This document shows positions 15,855-23,897 of a stretch of DNA of 64,000 nucleotides, in pieces. Within the stretch, counting starts at the first letter, position 1. The number at the start of each line of letters is the position of its first letter. A model generated the notes under the pieces. That model was given only the letters and a program-made list of their open reading frames with translations, did not search any database and was not told the DNA's origin. Source of the stretch: VGBV01 sp963780395 (GTDB lineage: Bacteria > Actinomycetota > Thermoleophilia > Solirubrobacterales > 70-9); contig CAWABY010000009.1 in NCBI GenBank assembly GCA_963780395.1, positions 56,859 to 120,858 of the forward strand, read 5' to 3'. The translations under genes were made by a program, and so were the position numbers.

Positions 15855-17536
15855 CTACTTCTTGGGCTTGTCCTTCTTTTCCGCTTCGGCTTGCCCTTCT
15901 TCTTCGGCAGCGGCGGAGGGTCCGGGCCGGCCTCGGTACGGCAGCCCGCGCTGCGGCAGGCTGAGAGGGCGACGAGCTGGCCGAAGAGGAACTTGCGTAC
16001 GAAGCGGTAGCGCGGGTCGGCGTGCTTGGAGCGCAGCTGGGCGGGGTCGAGCAGCAGGTCATAGAGCTCGCTCTGGCCGTTGGCGTAGAGCACGTACAGA
16101 TAGCGGCTGGTGCGCACCGCGCGGTAAGCGGGGGCGAAGTTGCCGTTCGCGACCGTCTTGGTGGCCATCTTCTCCTGGTCGAGGTTGTTGACGCCCTTGC
16201 GGCCCGCGACCTTGACCTTGGCGATCTTGGCCGCCGAGACGCTCGCGGTCTGGGGGTCGAAGCCCGCGTTGCCCTGGCCCGGCCCGGTGTCTGCCTCCAG
16301 CAGCAGCGGCCGAGTCGAGCGCAGCGACGGGTTCTGCGCGTAGGGCAGGAACGAGCGGCCGTCGGCGTCGGGGTCGGTCGTGCCCGTCGCGATCTCCTCG
16401 ATCGTCTGCGGGATGTCGATCGCCGAGACCAGCTCGTCGCTCTGCACCCCCGCCGTGATGCCCGGGCCGCGGATCATCAGCGGCACGCGCGAGGAGGGCT
16501 CGTACGCCAGGTACTTGCCGCCGGCGATCCGGTGCTCGCCCCTGAAGAAGCCGTTGTCGGAGGCGAAGATGATGTAGGTGTCGTCGATCAGCCCCTCCTG
16601 TGAGAGTTCGGCGACGATGTCCCCGACGGCCTCGTCCACCGAGAGCAGCTGCTCCAGGCGCCGGCGCCGCTCCGAGGCGATCGTCTGCTTCAGCGCCTTC
16701 CCGAGCCGCTTGCGCGCCTGCTTTCGCAGCCACTTCGGCTTGTCTGAGAGGTCCTTCTCATCGAACGCCTGCAGCTTCGGCAGCACCGCGCTCGACATCG
16801 TGAACAGGTGCCGCGGCGCCGGGTCGAAGGGCCCGTGCGGCGCGTTGAACCAGACGTTCATCATGAAGGGCGTCTCGACTGCGGTCGCCGTGTCGATGAA
16901 ATCGACCGCCTTGTCGCCCAGAACGTCGGTCTGGTACTCGTCAGCCTGGTCGCCGTAGAAGGCGAGCTCGGGGGTGTCGCCCGGCCCCTCCTGCTCGATC
17001 AGGGAGTAGTTGAAGTAGAGCGGGCCCTCCGAGACCTTCCCATACCACTCGTCCCAGCCCTCGGGGACCGGCAGGGGGTTGGGCGGACCGATCGCGTACC
17101 CGTTCACGTACTTGCCGACGTGGACGTTGTAGTAGCCGTCGTTCTGGAGGTGGGTGGCGACGGTGTCCGACTCGTGTGGCCGCAGCCGCTCCCAGCCCCC
17201 GAACGGCCCGGCGTTGCCCCGCACGCCGTGGTTGTGCATGTACTCCCCGGTCAGCATGCTGGCCCGCGAGGGGCAGCAGAGTGGGTAGGGGATGTAGGCG
17301 CGCGTGAAGGTCATCCCCTGCCCGCCTATCAACGCCTGCGTGTTCGGCATCGCCGCCAGCTCGGTCGCCGACTGATCGTCGGTGAGGATGAAGATGACGT
17401 TGTCACCGGGCGCTCCCTCGGCGTCCCGCGCCGCTCCCGCGAGCGCCAGCGTCCCGGCCAGCAGCGCCGCCGCAGCCGCCAGCGCCGCCAGCCGGCGGGC
17501 GCGGAAGATCGTGCTGTGCTTGGAAAGCGCTGGCAT
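15855..17536 (-). CDS. Secreted sulfatase with disturbed 3' end
   Basis: A second formylglycine sulfatase. The ATG at 17536 gives a signal-peptide-like start (charged MPALSKHSTIFRARR, then a long Ala/Leu stretch to about residue 36). LTDDQ near residue 51 binds metal, CCPSR at 87-91 holds the formylglycine Cys, and ASDNGFFRGEHR and SSRVPLMIRGP follow. Pfam-like homology ends at about 15980. The basic C-terminal tail then continues with no stop until 15185, antisense to the endonuclease gene. A one-base shift in the lysine-rich tail would end it at TAG 15855-15857, the end used here. The true terminus is therefore uncertain. Confidence 0.75.
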
Positions 17537-17678
17537 CAGTCGAGGCTTCTGGGCCGGAAAGCCGGCTCCTTCGCCCCCTAGAACCGACCCATCGGCGCCG
17601 AGTTTCGGAGCCTTGACCCGCGCGCAGGCTAGCTGCCTCCCCGGTTGCAAGTGGTTGATTTCCCGTCCGTCCGATCGA

Positions 17679-17692
17679 CGAACATACGTTCG
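17679..17692. promoter_or_regulatory. LexA-like SOS box upstream of HNH gene
   Basis: CGAACATACGTTCG, identical to the box at 15058-15071, ends 7 nt before the HNH start codon. A repressor here would block transcription directly at the start site. Confidence 0.7.
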
Positions 17693-17699
17693 ATCCAGA

Positions 17700-18149
17700 A
17701 TGAGCGAAGAGTCGAAACGATGCGGGCGCTGTGGGGAGACCAAACCTCTTGAGGAGTTCGCGTGGCGCCGACGGGCCCGTGGGCAGCGGCACAACTACTG
17801 CCGGCCCTGTCATTCCGAATACCACCGAGAGCATTACCTGGCCAACAAACAGCGGTACATCGACAACGCGGCGAAACGCAGACGGAAGATGGTCGAGGAG
17901 CGTGTCCGCTATTTGGTGGAGTTTCTGCGCAAGCACCCGTGCGCCGATTGCGGGGAGCGAGATGTCCTGGTCCTTGAGTTCGACCACCGGCGCGACAAGC
18001 TGTTTGAGATCGGGAAGGGACTTCACGATCGAAGTTGGCAGAGCATCCTCGACGAGATCGCGAAGTGCGACGTGGTCTGCGCGAACTGCCACCGCCGCCG
18101 AACCGCTCGCCGGCGCGGGTCCTTTCGGGTGGTGTTGGCAAAGGAGTAG
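17700..18149 (+). CDS. HNH endonuclease with zinc-ribbon N-terminus
   Basis: A 149-residue putative nuclease. Two CxxC pairs at about residues 8-11 and 34-37 (CGRC, CRPC) suggest an N-terminal zinc ribbon. The HNH core follows: CADC, then LEFDHR and CANCH. A basic linker (KRRRKMVEER) lies between. The ATG at 17700 follows a LexA-like box by 8 nt. Its stop is 31 bp before tRNA-Gly, so transcription could run on into the tRNA-Gly/tRNA-Pro pair. It may be a phage-derived or homing-type nuclease; no intron or intein surrounds it. Confidence 0.75.
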   Translation: MSEESKRCGRCGETKPLEEFAWRRRARGQRHNYCRPCHSEYHREHYLANKQRYIDNAAKRRRKMVEERVRYLVEFLRKHPCADCGERDVLVLEFDHRRDKLFEIGKGLHDRSWQSILDEIAKCDVVCANCHRRRTARRRGSFRVVLAKE

Positions 18150-18180
18150 GCCTTCGGGCCGAACCTATAATCGGGCGCGT

Positions 18181-18252
18181 GCGGGCGTGGTGTAGTTGGT
18201 AACACTGGAGCCTTCCAAGCTCCCATCGCCGGTTCGATCCCGGTCGCCCGCT
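18181..18252 (+). tRNA. tRNA-Gly (TCC)
   Basis: Acceptor GCGGGCG/CGCCCGC, anticodon loop CTTCCAA between GGAGC and GCTCC gives TCC, and T-arm GCCGG-TTCGATC-CCGGT. No encoded CCA. It lies just upstream of tRNA-Pro. Confidence 0.92.
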
Positions 18253-18278
18253 TGGCCCTAGGATGGGGTCACATAGGC

Positions 18279-18292
18279 GGTTCCGCGGAACC
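18279..18292. repeat. Second copy of the GGTTCCGCGGAACC palindrome
   Basis: GGTTCCGCGGAACC, a 14-bp perfect palindrome, lies between tRNA-Gly and tRNA-Pro. With two flanking bases it matches the centre of the palindrome at 15833-15852. Confidence 0.65.
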
Positions 18293-18305
18293 ACCGCACA
18301 CGCAT

Positions 18306-18379
18306 CGGGGCGTGGCGCAGTCTGGTAGCGCATTCGGCTGGGGGCCGAAAGGTCGCTGGTTCAAATCCAGTCGCCCCGA
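18306..18379 (+). tRNA. tRNA-Pro (GGG), intact; integration target of the island array
   Basis: Acceptor CGGGGCG/CGCCCCG, anticodon loop CTGGGGG between TTCGG and CCGAA gives GGG, and T-arm GCTGG-TTCAAAT-CCAGT. Discriminator A at 18379. Its 3' part (18334-18382, from anticodon stem to CTA just past the end) is repeated downstream in the same orientation, which marks this gene as the attB-type site. Confidence 0.95.
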
Positions 18380-18400
18380 CTAGGTGCTGACCGGAGTCGC

Positions 18401-18422
18401 GTCCCCTGCGTCCCCGTCGTCC
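18401..18422 (+). repeat. Right-arm GTCC triplet beside tRNA-Pro
   Basis: GTCC occurs at 18401, 18410 and 18419, exactly 9 bp apart, starting 19 bp after the tRNA repeat unit. The same triplet lies right of copy 1 at 21842. The spacing equals that in the left arms, suggesting binding sites for the same protein. Confidence 0.6.
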
Positions 18423-18479
18423 CCCATTGACCGGCCAGAGTGCTCATCAGGTCGAGTTGTCGGGAGTGCATCGCCGCGC

Positions 18480-19568
18480 TCAGCCGTTCGAGGCGTTGTC
18501 GTCGAGGATCTCGGGCAGTGGGGCGGTTAGCGACTCGCATCCGGTCGCCAGCATCTGCCAACTCGCTGGCGCCAGCGGCACGACGCCGCGGGCGGTCAGG
18601 TCTCGGTAGCGTCGCTGGCCGCGCTCGCCGGGCACCAGCAACTCGTCGACGCCCGGAAGCCGCTCGCCTTGCTTGATCTGGTCGATCTGCGCGTCCATTC
18701 GCTCCAGGAACTGCTGCCGGGGCAGAAACGCCTCGACATCGAGGGCCCAGAGGAAGTTCCCTGGCGCGCCGCTGGCCACCCCTCGCGCGAATCCGGATCC
18801 GCTCAGCACGCCGCCCAACGCATCGATGAACAACGCCAGGCCGAAGCCCTTGTGTGGCGCGTGAGGGTTGCCCAGCGGCGCCATCAACCCACCCTTGAGA
18901 AACTCCTCCGGGTCGGTGATCGGGCGCCCGGCGTGATCGAAAATGACTCCTTCCGGCATCGGCTCACCCTGGTGGGTGGCGACGCGGACCTTCTGCATCG
19001 AGCTCACCGTCGTGGCGATATCCAGGACCACGGGCTGATGGCGCTGGGCGGGCAGGCCGTACGCGAACGGGTTGGTGCCGAAGACCGCCGTCCGACCGCC
19101 AGGTGGGGCGACCAGCGGAACGTAGTTGGTGCAAGCGAAGCCGATCACGCCGGCCTCGGCCGCCAGTCTGGCGAAGGGCGCGGCGACCAGAAGTTGCCAG
19201 TCCCGGATCGCGGCGACGGCCATGCCCTTGCGCTCGCAGGCCCGCTCGATACACCACCGCATCGCGCGTGTCGGCGCGCCGGGCCCGCAACCGCGATCCC
19301 CGTCGAGGAGGATCGCCCCGTCCGTCTCCTGCAGCACGTGCACGCGCGGGCGAGCGTTCAGCTTGCCGTCGCGGTAGAGAGTGGCCAGAAGCCCGAGCGC
19401 CGCGACCCCGTGGTCGGGATGGCCGCGAAGCTCAGAGTCGACCAGGAGCCCGCCCAGTCCCTCGGCGCCCTCCGGCGTGAGTTGAAGGCGCTCGAAGGCA
19501 ATGGCGAGGCAGCGTCGCAGGTCATCGATCCGCACCAGCCGCGCGCCTTCGAGCTCGTCGTTGGCCAT
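18480..19568 (-). CDS. Ldh2-family NAD(P)-dependent dehydrogenase (malate/lactate type)
   Basis: A 362-residue member of the malate/L-lactate/ureidoglycolate dehydrogenase family, which uses a fold distinct from classical LDH. Visible patterns are the N-terminal SELRGHPDHGV (conserved catalytic-region histidine), FACTNYVPLVAPPGGRTAVFGTNPFAYG, VVLDIATTVSSMQKV and HKGFGLALFIDALGG. It oxidises a 2-hydroxy acid; the exact acid is unclear. It ends an apparent three-gene operon with the MBL protein and a small ORF upstream. It is cargo of island I. Confidence 0.88.
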   Translation of the reverse strand: MANDELEGARLVRIDDLRRCLAIAFERLQLTPEGAEGLGGLLVDSELRGHPDHGVAALGLLATLYRDGKLNARPRVHVLQETDGAILLDGDRGCGPGAPTRAMRWCIERACERKGMAVAAIRDWQLLVAAPFARLAAEAGVIGFACTNYVPLVAPPGGRTAVFGTNPFAYGLPAQRHQPVVLDIATTVSSMQKVRVATHQGEPMPEGVIFDHAGRPITDPEEFLKGGLMAPLGNPHAPHKGFGLALFIDALGGVLSGSGFARGVASGAPGNFLWALDVEAFLPRQQFLERMDAQIDQIKQGERLPGVDELLVPGERGQRRYRDLTARGVVPLAPASWQMLATGCESLTAPLPEILDDNASNG

Positions 19569-19578
19569 CAGCCAGCCG

Positions 19579-19692
19579 TCACCATTGCTCTCGATCAGTC
19601 CCTCGTATTTCTCCGCTTCGTGTCATAGGGATGAGCAGCCCTCGGCGGGCCTGGATGGCTTGGGCGAGCAGTTCGACAATCGACGTGCTCAC
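19579..19692 (-). CDS. Small 37-residue ORF between MBL and Ldh2 genes
   Basis: A possible peptide starting at GTG 19692 behind GGGAGGGA, reading VSTSIVELLAQAIQARR at its start and ending TDREQW. It lies 28 bp after the MBL stop and ends 10 bp before the Ldh2 ATG, so it fits an operon slot. It has no recognised domain, and could instead be a leader that couples Ldh2 translation. Confidence 0.35.
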   Translation of the reverse strand: MSTSIVELLAQAIQARRGLLIPMTRSGEIRGTDREQW

Positions 19693-19720
19693 ATTCCCTC
19701 CCTTCGGTCGCATGGGACCG

Positions 19721-20788
19721 TCACTCGCGGCCGCCTCGGGCATCGAGGTCGCGCGCCAGCAAAGCCATGCGAAAGAACGCGTCCACCAGCTCCCGCGGCC
19801 CGGGCGGCTTGGCGATACCGCGACGGTGGGCGTCGATCGTGCGCACACTGACCAACGCCCGCTCGGCACCGAGCCAATCGGCAAAGCCCCGCTCCGCGAT
19901 CTCGCCGCCGAGGACGAGCTCGCGCGCCGTCGCGACGGGTGAGCTCCCGGCCTTGAGATGGTTCCCGGCCGCTTGATCGAGCCAGCGCCAGTAGTCGATC
20001 AGGCGCTGTACCTCCCCCGGACCGCAGACCGGGCCATGCCCGGGGACGAGGCGCTCGGCGCCCAGCTCGAGCAGGCGCTCGAGCGCGGCGACCCAGCCCT
20101 CGAGTGGCCCGGCCCACATGATCGGGGTGACGCCGATGAAGAGGATGTCGGCGGCGATCGCGATCCGCGCGTCCGGGATCCAGACAATCAGGTCGCCGGG
20201 TGTATGCGCGGGGCCGACCTCGATCAGGCGAACCTCGCGCCCGCCGACCTCCAGCTCGAGCTGCCCGGAGAAGGTCCGGGTCGGCTGAACGAGCCGCACC
20301 TCTTCGAAGCTAAACGGCTCGAGCGCCTCTCCCACGTAGGCGGCGATTGCGGCGACGTCGCGGCGGCGCGGATACGGGAGCGGCATGGATCCGGCCAGCC
20401 GCAGGGCGCCCGCCAGCAGACCGAAGCGCTTCATCTCACCCGGCGACTGCTTCGCCATCACCTCGGCCGCGGCTTCGGTGGCGACGATCTCCGCCCCCGC
20501 CACCTCCTGGTTGCCCCACCAGTGGTCGCCGTCGGAGTGGGTGTTGATGAGGGTCTCGATAGGCGCCTGTGCGATCAGCGGCGCCATCGCCGCGAGCATG
20601 CGGCGAGTGAGCCGCGGGTCCCACAGCGTGTCGACCAGCATCGACGCGCCGGCGCCGATCACCAGGCCTGCGTTGCTTTCGCCAAGCAGTCCGTTCGGCT
20701 GCAACCAAGCGTGGATACCGGGGCCGACCTCGGTCAGGCCGCCGTCGAATCGCGCCGGCCCGGGATGAAGGGGCTGGACCGCGGGCAT
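19721..20788 (-). CDS. Metallo-beta-lactamase-fold hydrolase
   Basis: A 355-residue MBL-fold protein. The metal motif reads THSDGDHWWGN near residues 83-93, where the usual HxHxDH has become HxDxDH. Later ligands are present in VGPAHTPGD (near 193), ADILFIG (Asp) and LVPGHGP (near 245). The C-terminal helical region resembles that of quinoprotein-relay or SoxH-like hydrolases. It heads the operon with the small ORF and Ldh2 and is divergent from the VOC gene. Substrate unknown; the altered His suggests a changed metal site. Confidence 0.8.
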   Translation of the reverse strand: MPAVQPLHPGPARFDGGLTEVGPGIHAWLQPNGLLGESNAGLVIGAGASMLVDTLWDPRLTRRMLAAMAPLIAQAPIETLINTHSDGDHWWGNQEVAGAEIVATEAAAEVMAKQSPGEMKRFGLLAGALRLAGSMPLPYPRRRDVAAIAAYVGEALEPFSFEEVRLVQPTRTFSGQLELEVGGREVRLIEVGPAHTPGDLIVWIPDARIAIAADILFIGVTPIMWAGPLEGWVAALERLLELGAERLVPGHGPVCGPGEVQRLIDYWRWLDQAAGNHLKAGSSPVATARELVLGGEIAERGFADWLGAERALVSVRTIDAHRRGIAKPPGPRELVDAFFRMALLARDLDARGGRE

Positions 20789-20926
20789 CAGACCCGTCGA
20801 GCGTAGCGCGGTCCGGCGGGCGGGTACAGCTGCTGATGCGCGCCGCCGAGAGGACGAGATCCGGACCCGACTACGCTCATCGGTCAGACCTGGGAACCCA
20901 CAAAACCCAGGTCACGAGAGGAAAAC

Positions 20927-21304
20927 ATGTTCGACCAATTCCGTGTCTACGCGGCGCTTCCGGCTACTGACCTCGAGCGTGCGAAGCGCTTCTACGCCGA
21001 GAAGCTCGGCCTGACGCCGCAGGAACACGGCGACGAGTTGAGGTACGAGTGCGGCGACGGGTCGGCCTTCTTCGTCTTCCCGACCTCGATCTCAAGGCGC
21101 GGCGGGCACACGCAGGCTGGAATCCAGGTCTCGGATATAACGGCGGCGGTCGCCGAGCTGAGGTCCCGCGGAGTCACGTTCGAGGAGTACGACACGCCGG
21201 CACTCAAAACGGTGGACGGCATCGCGACCCAGCCCGGCGGGGACAGGGCCGCCTGGTTCACGGACAGCGAGGGCAACATGCTCGCCCTCGTCCAGTTCAG
21301 CTGA
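20927..21304 (+). CDS. VOC-family (glyoxalase-like) protein
   Basis: A 125-residue single vicinal-oxygen-chelate domain protein: FDQFRVYAALPATDLERAKRFYAEKLGL at the start and GDRAAWFTDSEGNMLALVQFS at the end are the paired beta-alpha-beta-beta-beta modules. A ribosome-binding site GAGAGG precedes the ATG. It may bind or modify a small toxic compound. The last 46 coding bases and 22 bases downstream recur near 36752-36819 as a remnant. Confidence 0.85.
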   Translation: MFDQFRVYAALPATDLERAKRFYAEKLGLTPQEHGDELRYECGDGSAFFVFPTSISRRGGHTQAGIQVSDITAAVAELRSRGVTFEEYDTPALKTVDGIATQPGGDRAAWFTDSEGNMLALVQFS

Positions 21305-21382
21305 CCGGTCGGCGCGTCGCGGAGGCGCGCCCGCTCCGCTGGCTCAGCGGTCCTGAATCTGAACGTCAAACCGGCCGGTCAG

Positions 21383-21622
21383 CTACCGCGCGGGGGCTGT
21401 CGCTCGGGAGGCCCGTACTACCTCGCGGATGTGGTTGGCGTTGATCAAGACCACTTCGCCGTCGGTCTCAGTGACCTTGATCAGGGGATGTGTCGTTACT
21501 CCACTGATCTCGTTCTTGATCTGCTCAACGCTGCTCTGCACGTTCTTCCTCTCGCCGTTGTCGAAGATGATCATGGCGTTGTTCTCGATGGCGGCCATGG
21601 GCACAGCTATCCCGGTAACCAC
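21383..21622 (-). CDS. Small protein with FlbD-like segments, unknown function
   Basis: Up to 79 residues; the true start may be an internal ATG (MAAIENNAM). The C-terminal part LIKVTETDGEVVLINANHIREV resembles the N-terminus of FlbD-family proteins. The part before it, IIFDNGERKNVQSSVEQIKNEI, resembles their C-terminus, as if circularly permuted. No flagellar genes are near. It ends island I. Confidence 0.4.
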   Translation of the reverse strand: MVTGIAVPMAAIENNAMIIFDNGERKNVQSSVEQIKNEISGVTTHPLIKVTETDGEVVLINANHIREVVRASRATAPAR

Positions 21623-21656
21623 GACATCGGGCTAGGTCATCTTCGCCTTCTCGGGT

Positions 21657-21813
21657 GGTACCGCTTTGGTACCGACTGATGCGTCCTCTCTGTCCGAATC
21701 GTTCAGAAGCGTGGACGCAATGGACGATCTGGACGCTCCAGGAAGCATCGACACCTGAATCCGCTCGGCTGGGGGCCGAAAGGTCGCTGGTTCAAATCCA
21801 GTTGCCCCGACTA
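21657..21813 (+). repeat. att module 1: 108-bp arm plus 49-bp tRNA-Pro 3' copy
   Basis: GGTACC at 21657 and 21668, then GTCC at 21683 and 21692 and GTTC at 21701, then GGAC at 21713, 21722 and 21731. The boxes are 9 bp apart and mirror each other about a centre near 21708.5. The tRNA copy at 21765-21813 has one C-to-T change. A GTCC triplet follows at 21842, 21851 and 21860. Confidence 0.85.
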
Positions 21814-21939
21814 GTTCTCGTCAGCTCGGCGACCAGCGCGCGTCCCGAGCGTCCCCGTCGTCCCGCAGCAAGTCACTCGGCTGTTTGGAGTGCTGTTTGG
21901 CATGGGAAGCGGCACTCCGTGGTGAATACTGCGCGGGCG

Positions 21940-22241
21940 ATGTCGAGGAGAACGTCGAAGCTTTCAAGCGCCATTGAGGCGGCCAACCGCCAGGACCTCG
22001 AGCGATTCCTGGCGAACTGCGACCCGAGGTGGCGTGGCCTGGTCCGGCGATTCTGATGTGGCTGGGAGGGAAAGCGGAGGTATATCCGGGACACGACGGC
22101 GTCGGCGGGGTGCTCGCTGACGTGTTTGAGGCTTTCACCGAGCTCCACCTCGAGATCTCGGAGATCCGGGGCCTCGAGGATCGAATCTTCGCGATTGGCC
22201 GCATCCGCCCACGTGGCACAGCTTCCCACGGTGCCCGGTGA
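21940..22241 (+). pseudogene. Decayed SnoaL-like gene
   Basis: The reading begins MS, then needs frame changes to read ENVEAFKR, AIEAANRQDLERFLANCDP and EVYPGHDGVGGVLADVFEAFTELHLEI...EDRIFAIGRIRPRGTAS. This is the usual order of SnoaL-like proteins abundant in this genome (compare the intact gene at 48655). At least two frameshifts and loss of the C-terminus indicate a remnant. Its last bases overlap the next gene's GTG. Confidence 0.6.
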
Positions 22242-22897
22242 GTCCCGAGTCGATCCTGCTGGCAATCGTGAACGCGCTGCGCCCGACCGGCGTCGCCGCT
22301 GTGTTCGCGTTGCTGTCCACCCCAAGGCCGCGGCGGCTTCTGGTCGCGTACATCGCGGTCGGATTCGCTTGGAGCTTCGCGGTGGGAATCCTCGTCGTCG
22401 GGGCGCTCCATGGAGTCAGGGTCGAGACCGGATCCTCGACGGCGAATTCGGTGGTAAGCCTGGGCCTGGGGGCCGCCGCCGCCGGGTTCGCCGCAGGCAT
22501 CGCCACAGGGAGGATTGAAACCCCCTCCCCCGGGCGCTCAACGGGACAGTCCAGGGTGTCCCGAGCGCTTCGGGACCCCACCCTTGCGGTCGCTGCGGGC
22601 GCGGGCGTTGCGACCCATCTCCCGGGCCTCTTCTACCTACTGGGGCTGAACGCCATCTCGGCAGCCGGTCCAGGGTTGGCTGTGGGCGCGGTCAACGTTC
22701 TGATCTTCGACGCGATTTGGTTCGCCATCCCGATCGCGACGCTCGCCGTTGCGCTGCGTCGCCCGGAGGACGCGAGAGTGGCGCTCGACCGGGGGGGCGC
22801 CTGGGCTCGTCGCCACCAGCGACAGCTCGCCACGGTGGTGTTCGCCGTCGTCGGCGTCGCCTTCGCGCTCAAGGGTGCCGTGGAGCTGCTGAACTGA
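22238..22897 (+). CDS. GAP/Sap-family multi-helix membrane protein
   Basis: A 219-residue membrane protein with about six helices (residues 5-22, 30-60, 70-90, 105-130, 145-175, 190-215). The opening MSPESILLAIVNALRPTGVAAVFALLS and the central loop rich in Ser and Arg match the GAP family (sulfolipid-1-addressing, Sap-like), linked in mycobacteria to export of glycolipids. The start is a GTG overlapping the decayed upstream gene. Family call is moderate; substrate unknown. Confidence 0.7.
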   Translation: MSPESILLAIVNALRPTGVAAVFALLSTPRPRRLLVAYIAVGFAWSFAVGILVVGALHGVRVETGSSTANSVVSLGLGAAAAGFAAGIATGRIETPSPGRSTGQSRVSRALRDPTLAVAAGAGVATHLPGLFYLLGLNAISAAGPGLAVGAVNVLIFDAIWFAIPIATLAVALRRPEDARVALDRGGAWARRHQRQLATVVFAVVGVAFALKGAVELLN

Positions 22898-23047
22898 GGC
22901 CCTCGAAGCCGCCGGGCTGCGGAGTAGCAGCTCGATACCGCCTTGGACGAGAAGCGGCGCTCTGCATTGAAAAGAGCAGCTTTCGGGATGGGCTTCGTCA
23001 ATACTGCGCCCGGATGCCGCCATTAACCACGCCACTGGGGGAAAGCC

Positions 23048-23440
23048 ATGATTCTCGCTGACTACACCTTCGGCCAGGGGCTGCTCACCGTGCTGGGGAT
23101 ATTTCTCTTTGCCGCCTGGCTGATGGTGCTCTTCACGATCTTCGCCGACCTGTTTCGCGACCATGAGATGTCCGGATGGGGGAAGGCCGCCTGGGTCCTG
23201 TTCCTGATCTTCGTGCCATTCCTGGCAGCGCTGATCTACTTGATCGCCCGCGGTAGCGGCATGCGCGAGAGAGCCCTCGCCGAGCAGCAAGAGGCACAGA
23301 AGCAGCTTGACGCCTATGTCCAGCAGACCGCGGGGGGTGGCTCCACCGCCGATGAGCTAGCCAAGCTGGCGAAGCTCCACGACGAGAAGAAGATCTCCGA
23401 CCAGGAGTACGAGCAGGCCAAGGCCAAGATCGTCGGCTAG
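23048..23440 (+). CDS. PLDc_N/SHOCT small membrane protein
   Basis: A 130-residue protein. Two helices at about residues 8-35 and 43-65 with the linker RDHEMSGWGKAAWVLFLIFVP match the PLDc_N membrane module. A basic/Gln-rich linker leads to a C-terminal SHOCT motif, ELAKLAKLHDEKKISDQEYEQAKAKIV (about 103-129), a short oligomerisation domain. Common in actinobacteria; function not established. Confidence 0.82.
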   Translation: MILADYTFGQGLLTVLGIFLFAAWLMVLFTIFADLFRDHEMSGWGKAAWVLFLIFVPFLAALIYLIARGSGMRERALAEQQEAQKQLDAYVQQTAGGGSTADELAKLAKLHDEKKISDQEYEQAKAKIVG

Positions 23441-23466
23441 TCCGTCACCGAGAGAAGGAGAGAGAG

Positions 23467-23859
23467 ATGGAAGCAGCAAGACCCGTTCCAGAGAGGCAGC
23501 CGACCGGTTGGGTTGTCTTCGCCGGAGTAGTCCTCATCATCGTCGGCTTCCTCGATGCCTTGTGGGGGCTGGCGGCAATCCTGAACGATGACATCGTGAT
23601 CGTGGGCGGCCAGGGAGCGATCGTGGCGGACATCACGCTCTGGGGATGGCTGCACTTGCTCCTCGGTTCAGCCATAGCCCTGACGGGATTCGGCTTGTTT
23701 TCGGGCAACACCGGCGCCCGTTGGGTTGCTGTGTTCCTCGTGGCCGTGAACGCGATCACGCAGATCGTGTGGTTCCCCGCGGCGCCGCTGTGGGCGTTCC
23801 TGATCATCATCCTCGACGTGACGATCATCTACCAGCTGACCGCGCGCTGGGAGGACTGA
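23467..23859 (+). CDS. Four-helix membrane protein (DUF7144-like)
   Basis: A 130-residue protein with four membrane helices at about residues 15-40, 55-80 (after the loop NDDIVIVGGQG), 85-105 and 108-125. WVVFAGVVLIIVGFLDALWGLAAI and ITQIVWFPAAPLWAFLIIILDVTIIYQL are typical of a widespread actinobacterial uncharacterised family. It begins 26 bp after the SHOCT gene behind GGAGAGAG, probably in one transcript, and is followed by a strong hairpin. Confidence 0.75.
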   Translation: MEAARPVPERQPTGWVVFAGVVLIIVGFLDALWGLAAILNDDIVIVGGQGAIVADITLWGWLHLLLGSAIALTGFGLFSGNTGARWVAVFLVAVNAITQIVWFPAAPLWAFLIIILDVTIIYQLTARWED

Positions 23860-23867
23860 CGTTTTCG

Positions 23868-23897
23868 GGGCGGCCCGCGCTTTGATGCGGGCCGCCC
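23868..23897 (+). terminator. Hairpin terminator after the membrane-protein gene
   Basis: GGGCGGCCCGC pairs perfectly with GCGGGCCGCCC across an 8-nt loop, starting 9 bp after the stop at 23859, and is followed by TTCAGTTT. Confidence 0.75.

Noticed and set aside
21657..21673. GGTACC pairs as simple restriction-site coincidences
   Set aside because: Not accepted as coincidence for modules 1-4 because spacing to the tRNA copy is constant at 108 bp; isolated GGTACC sites elsewhere (for example near 41336 and 60075) were ignored.
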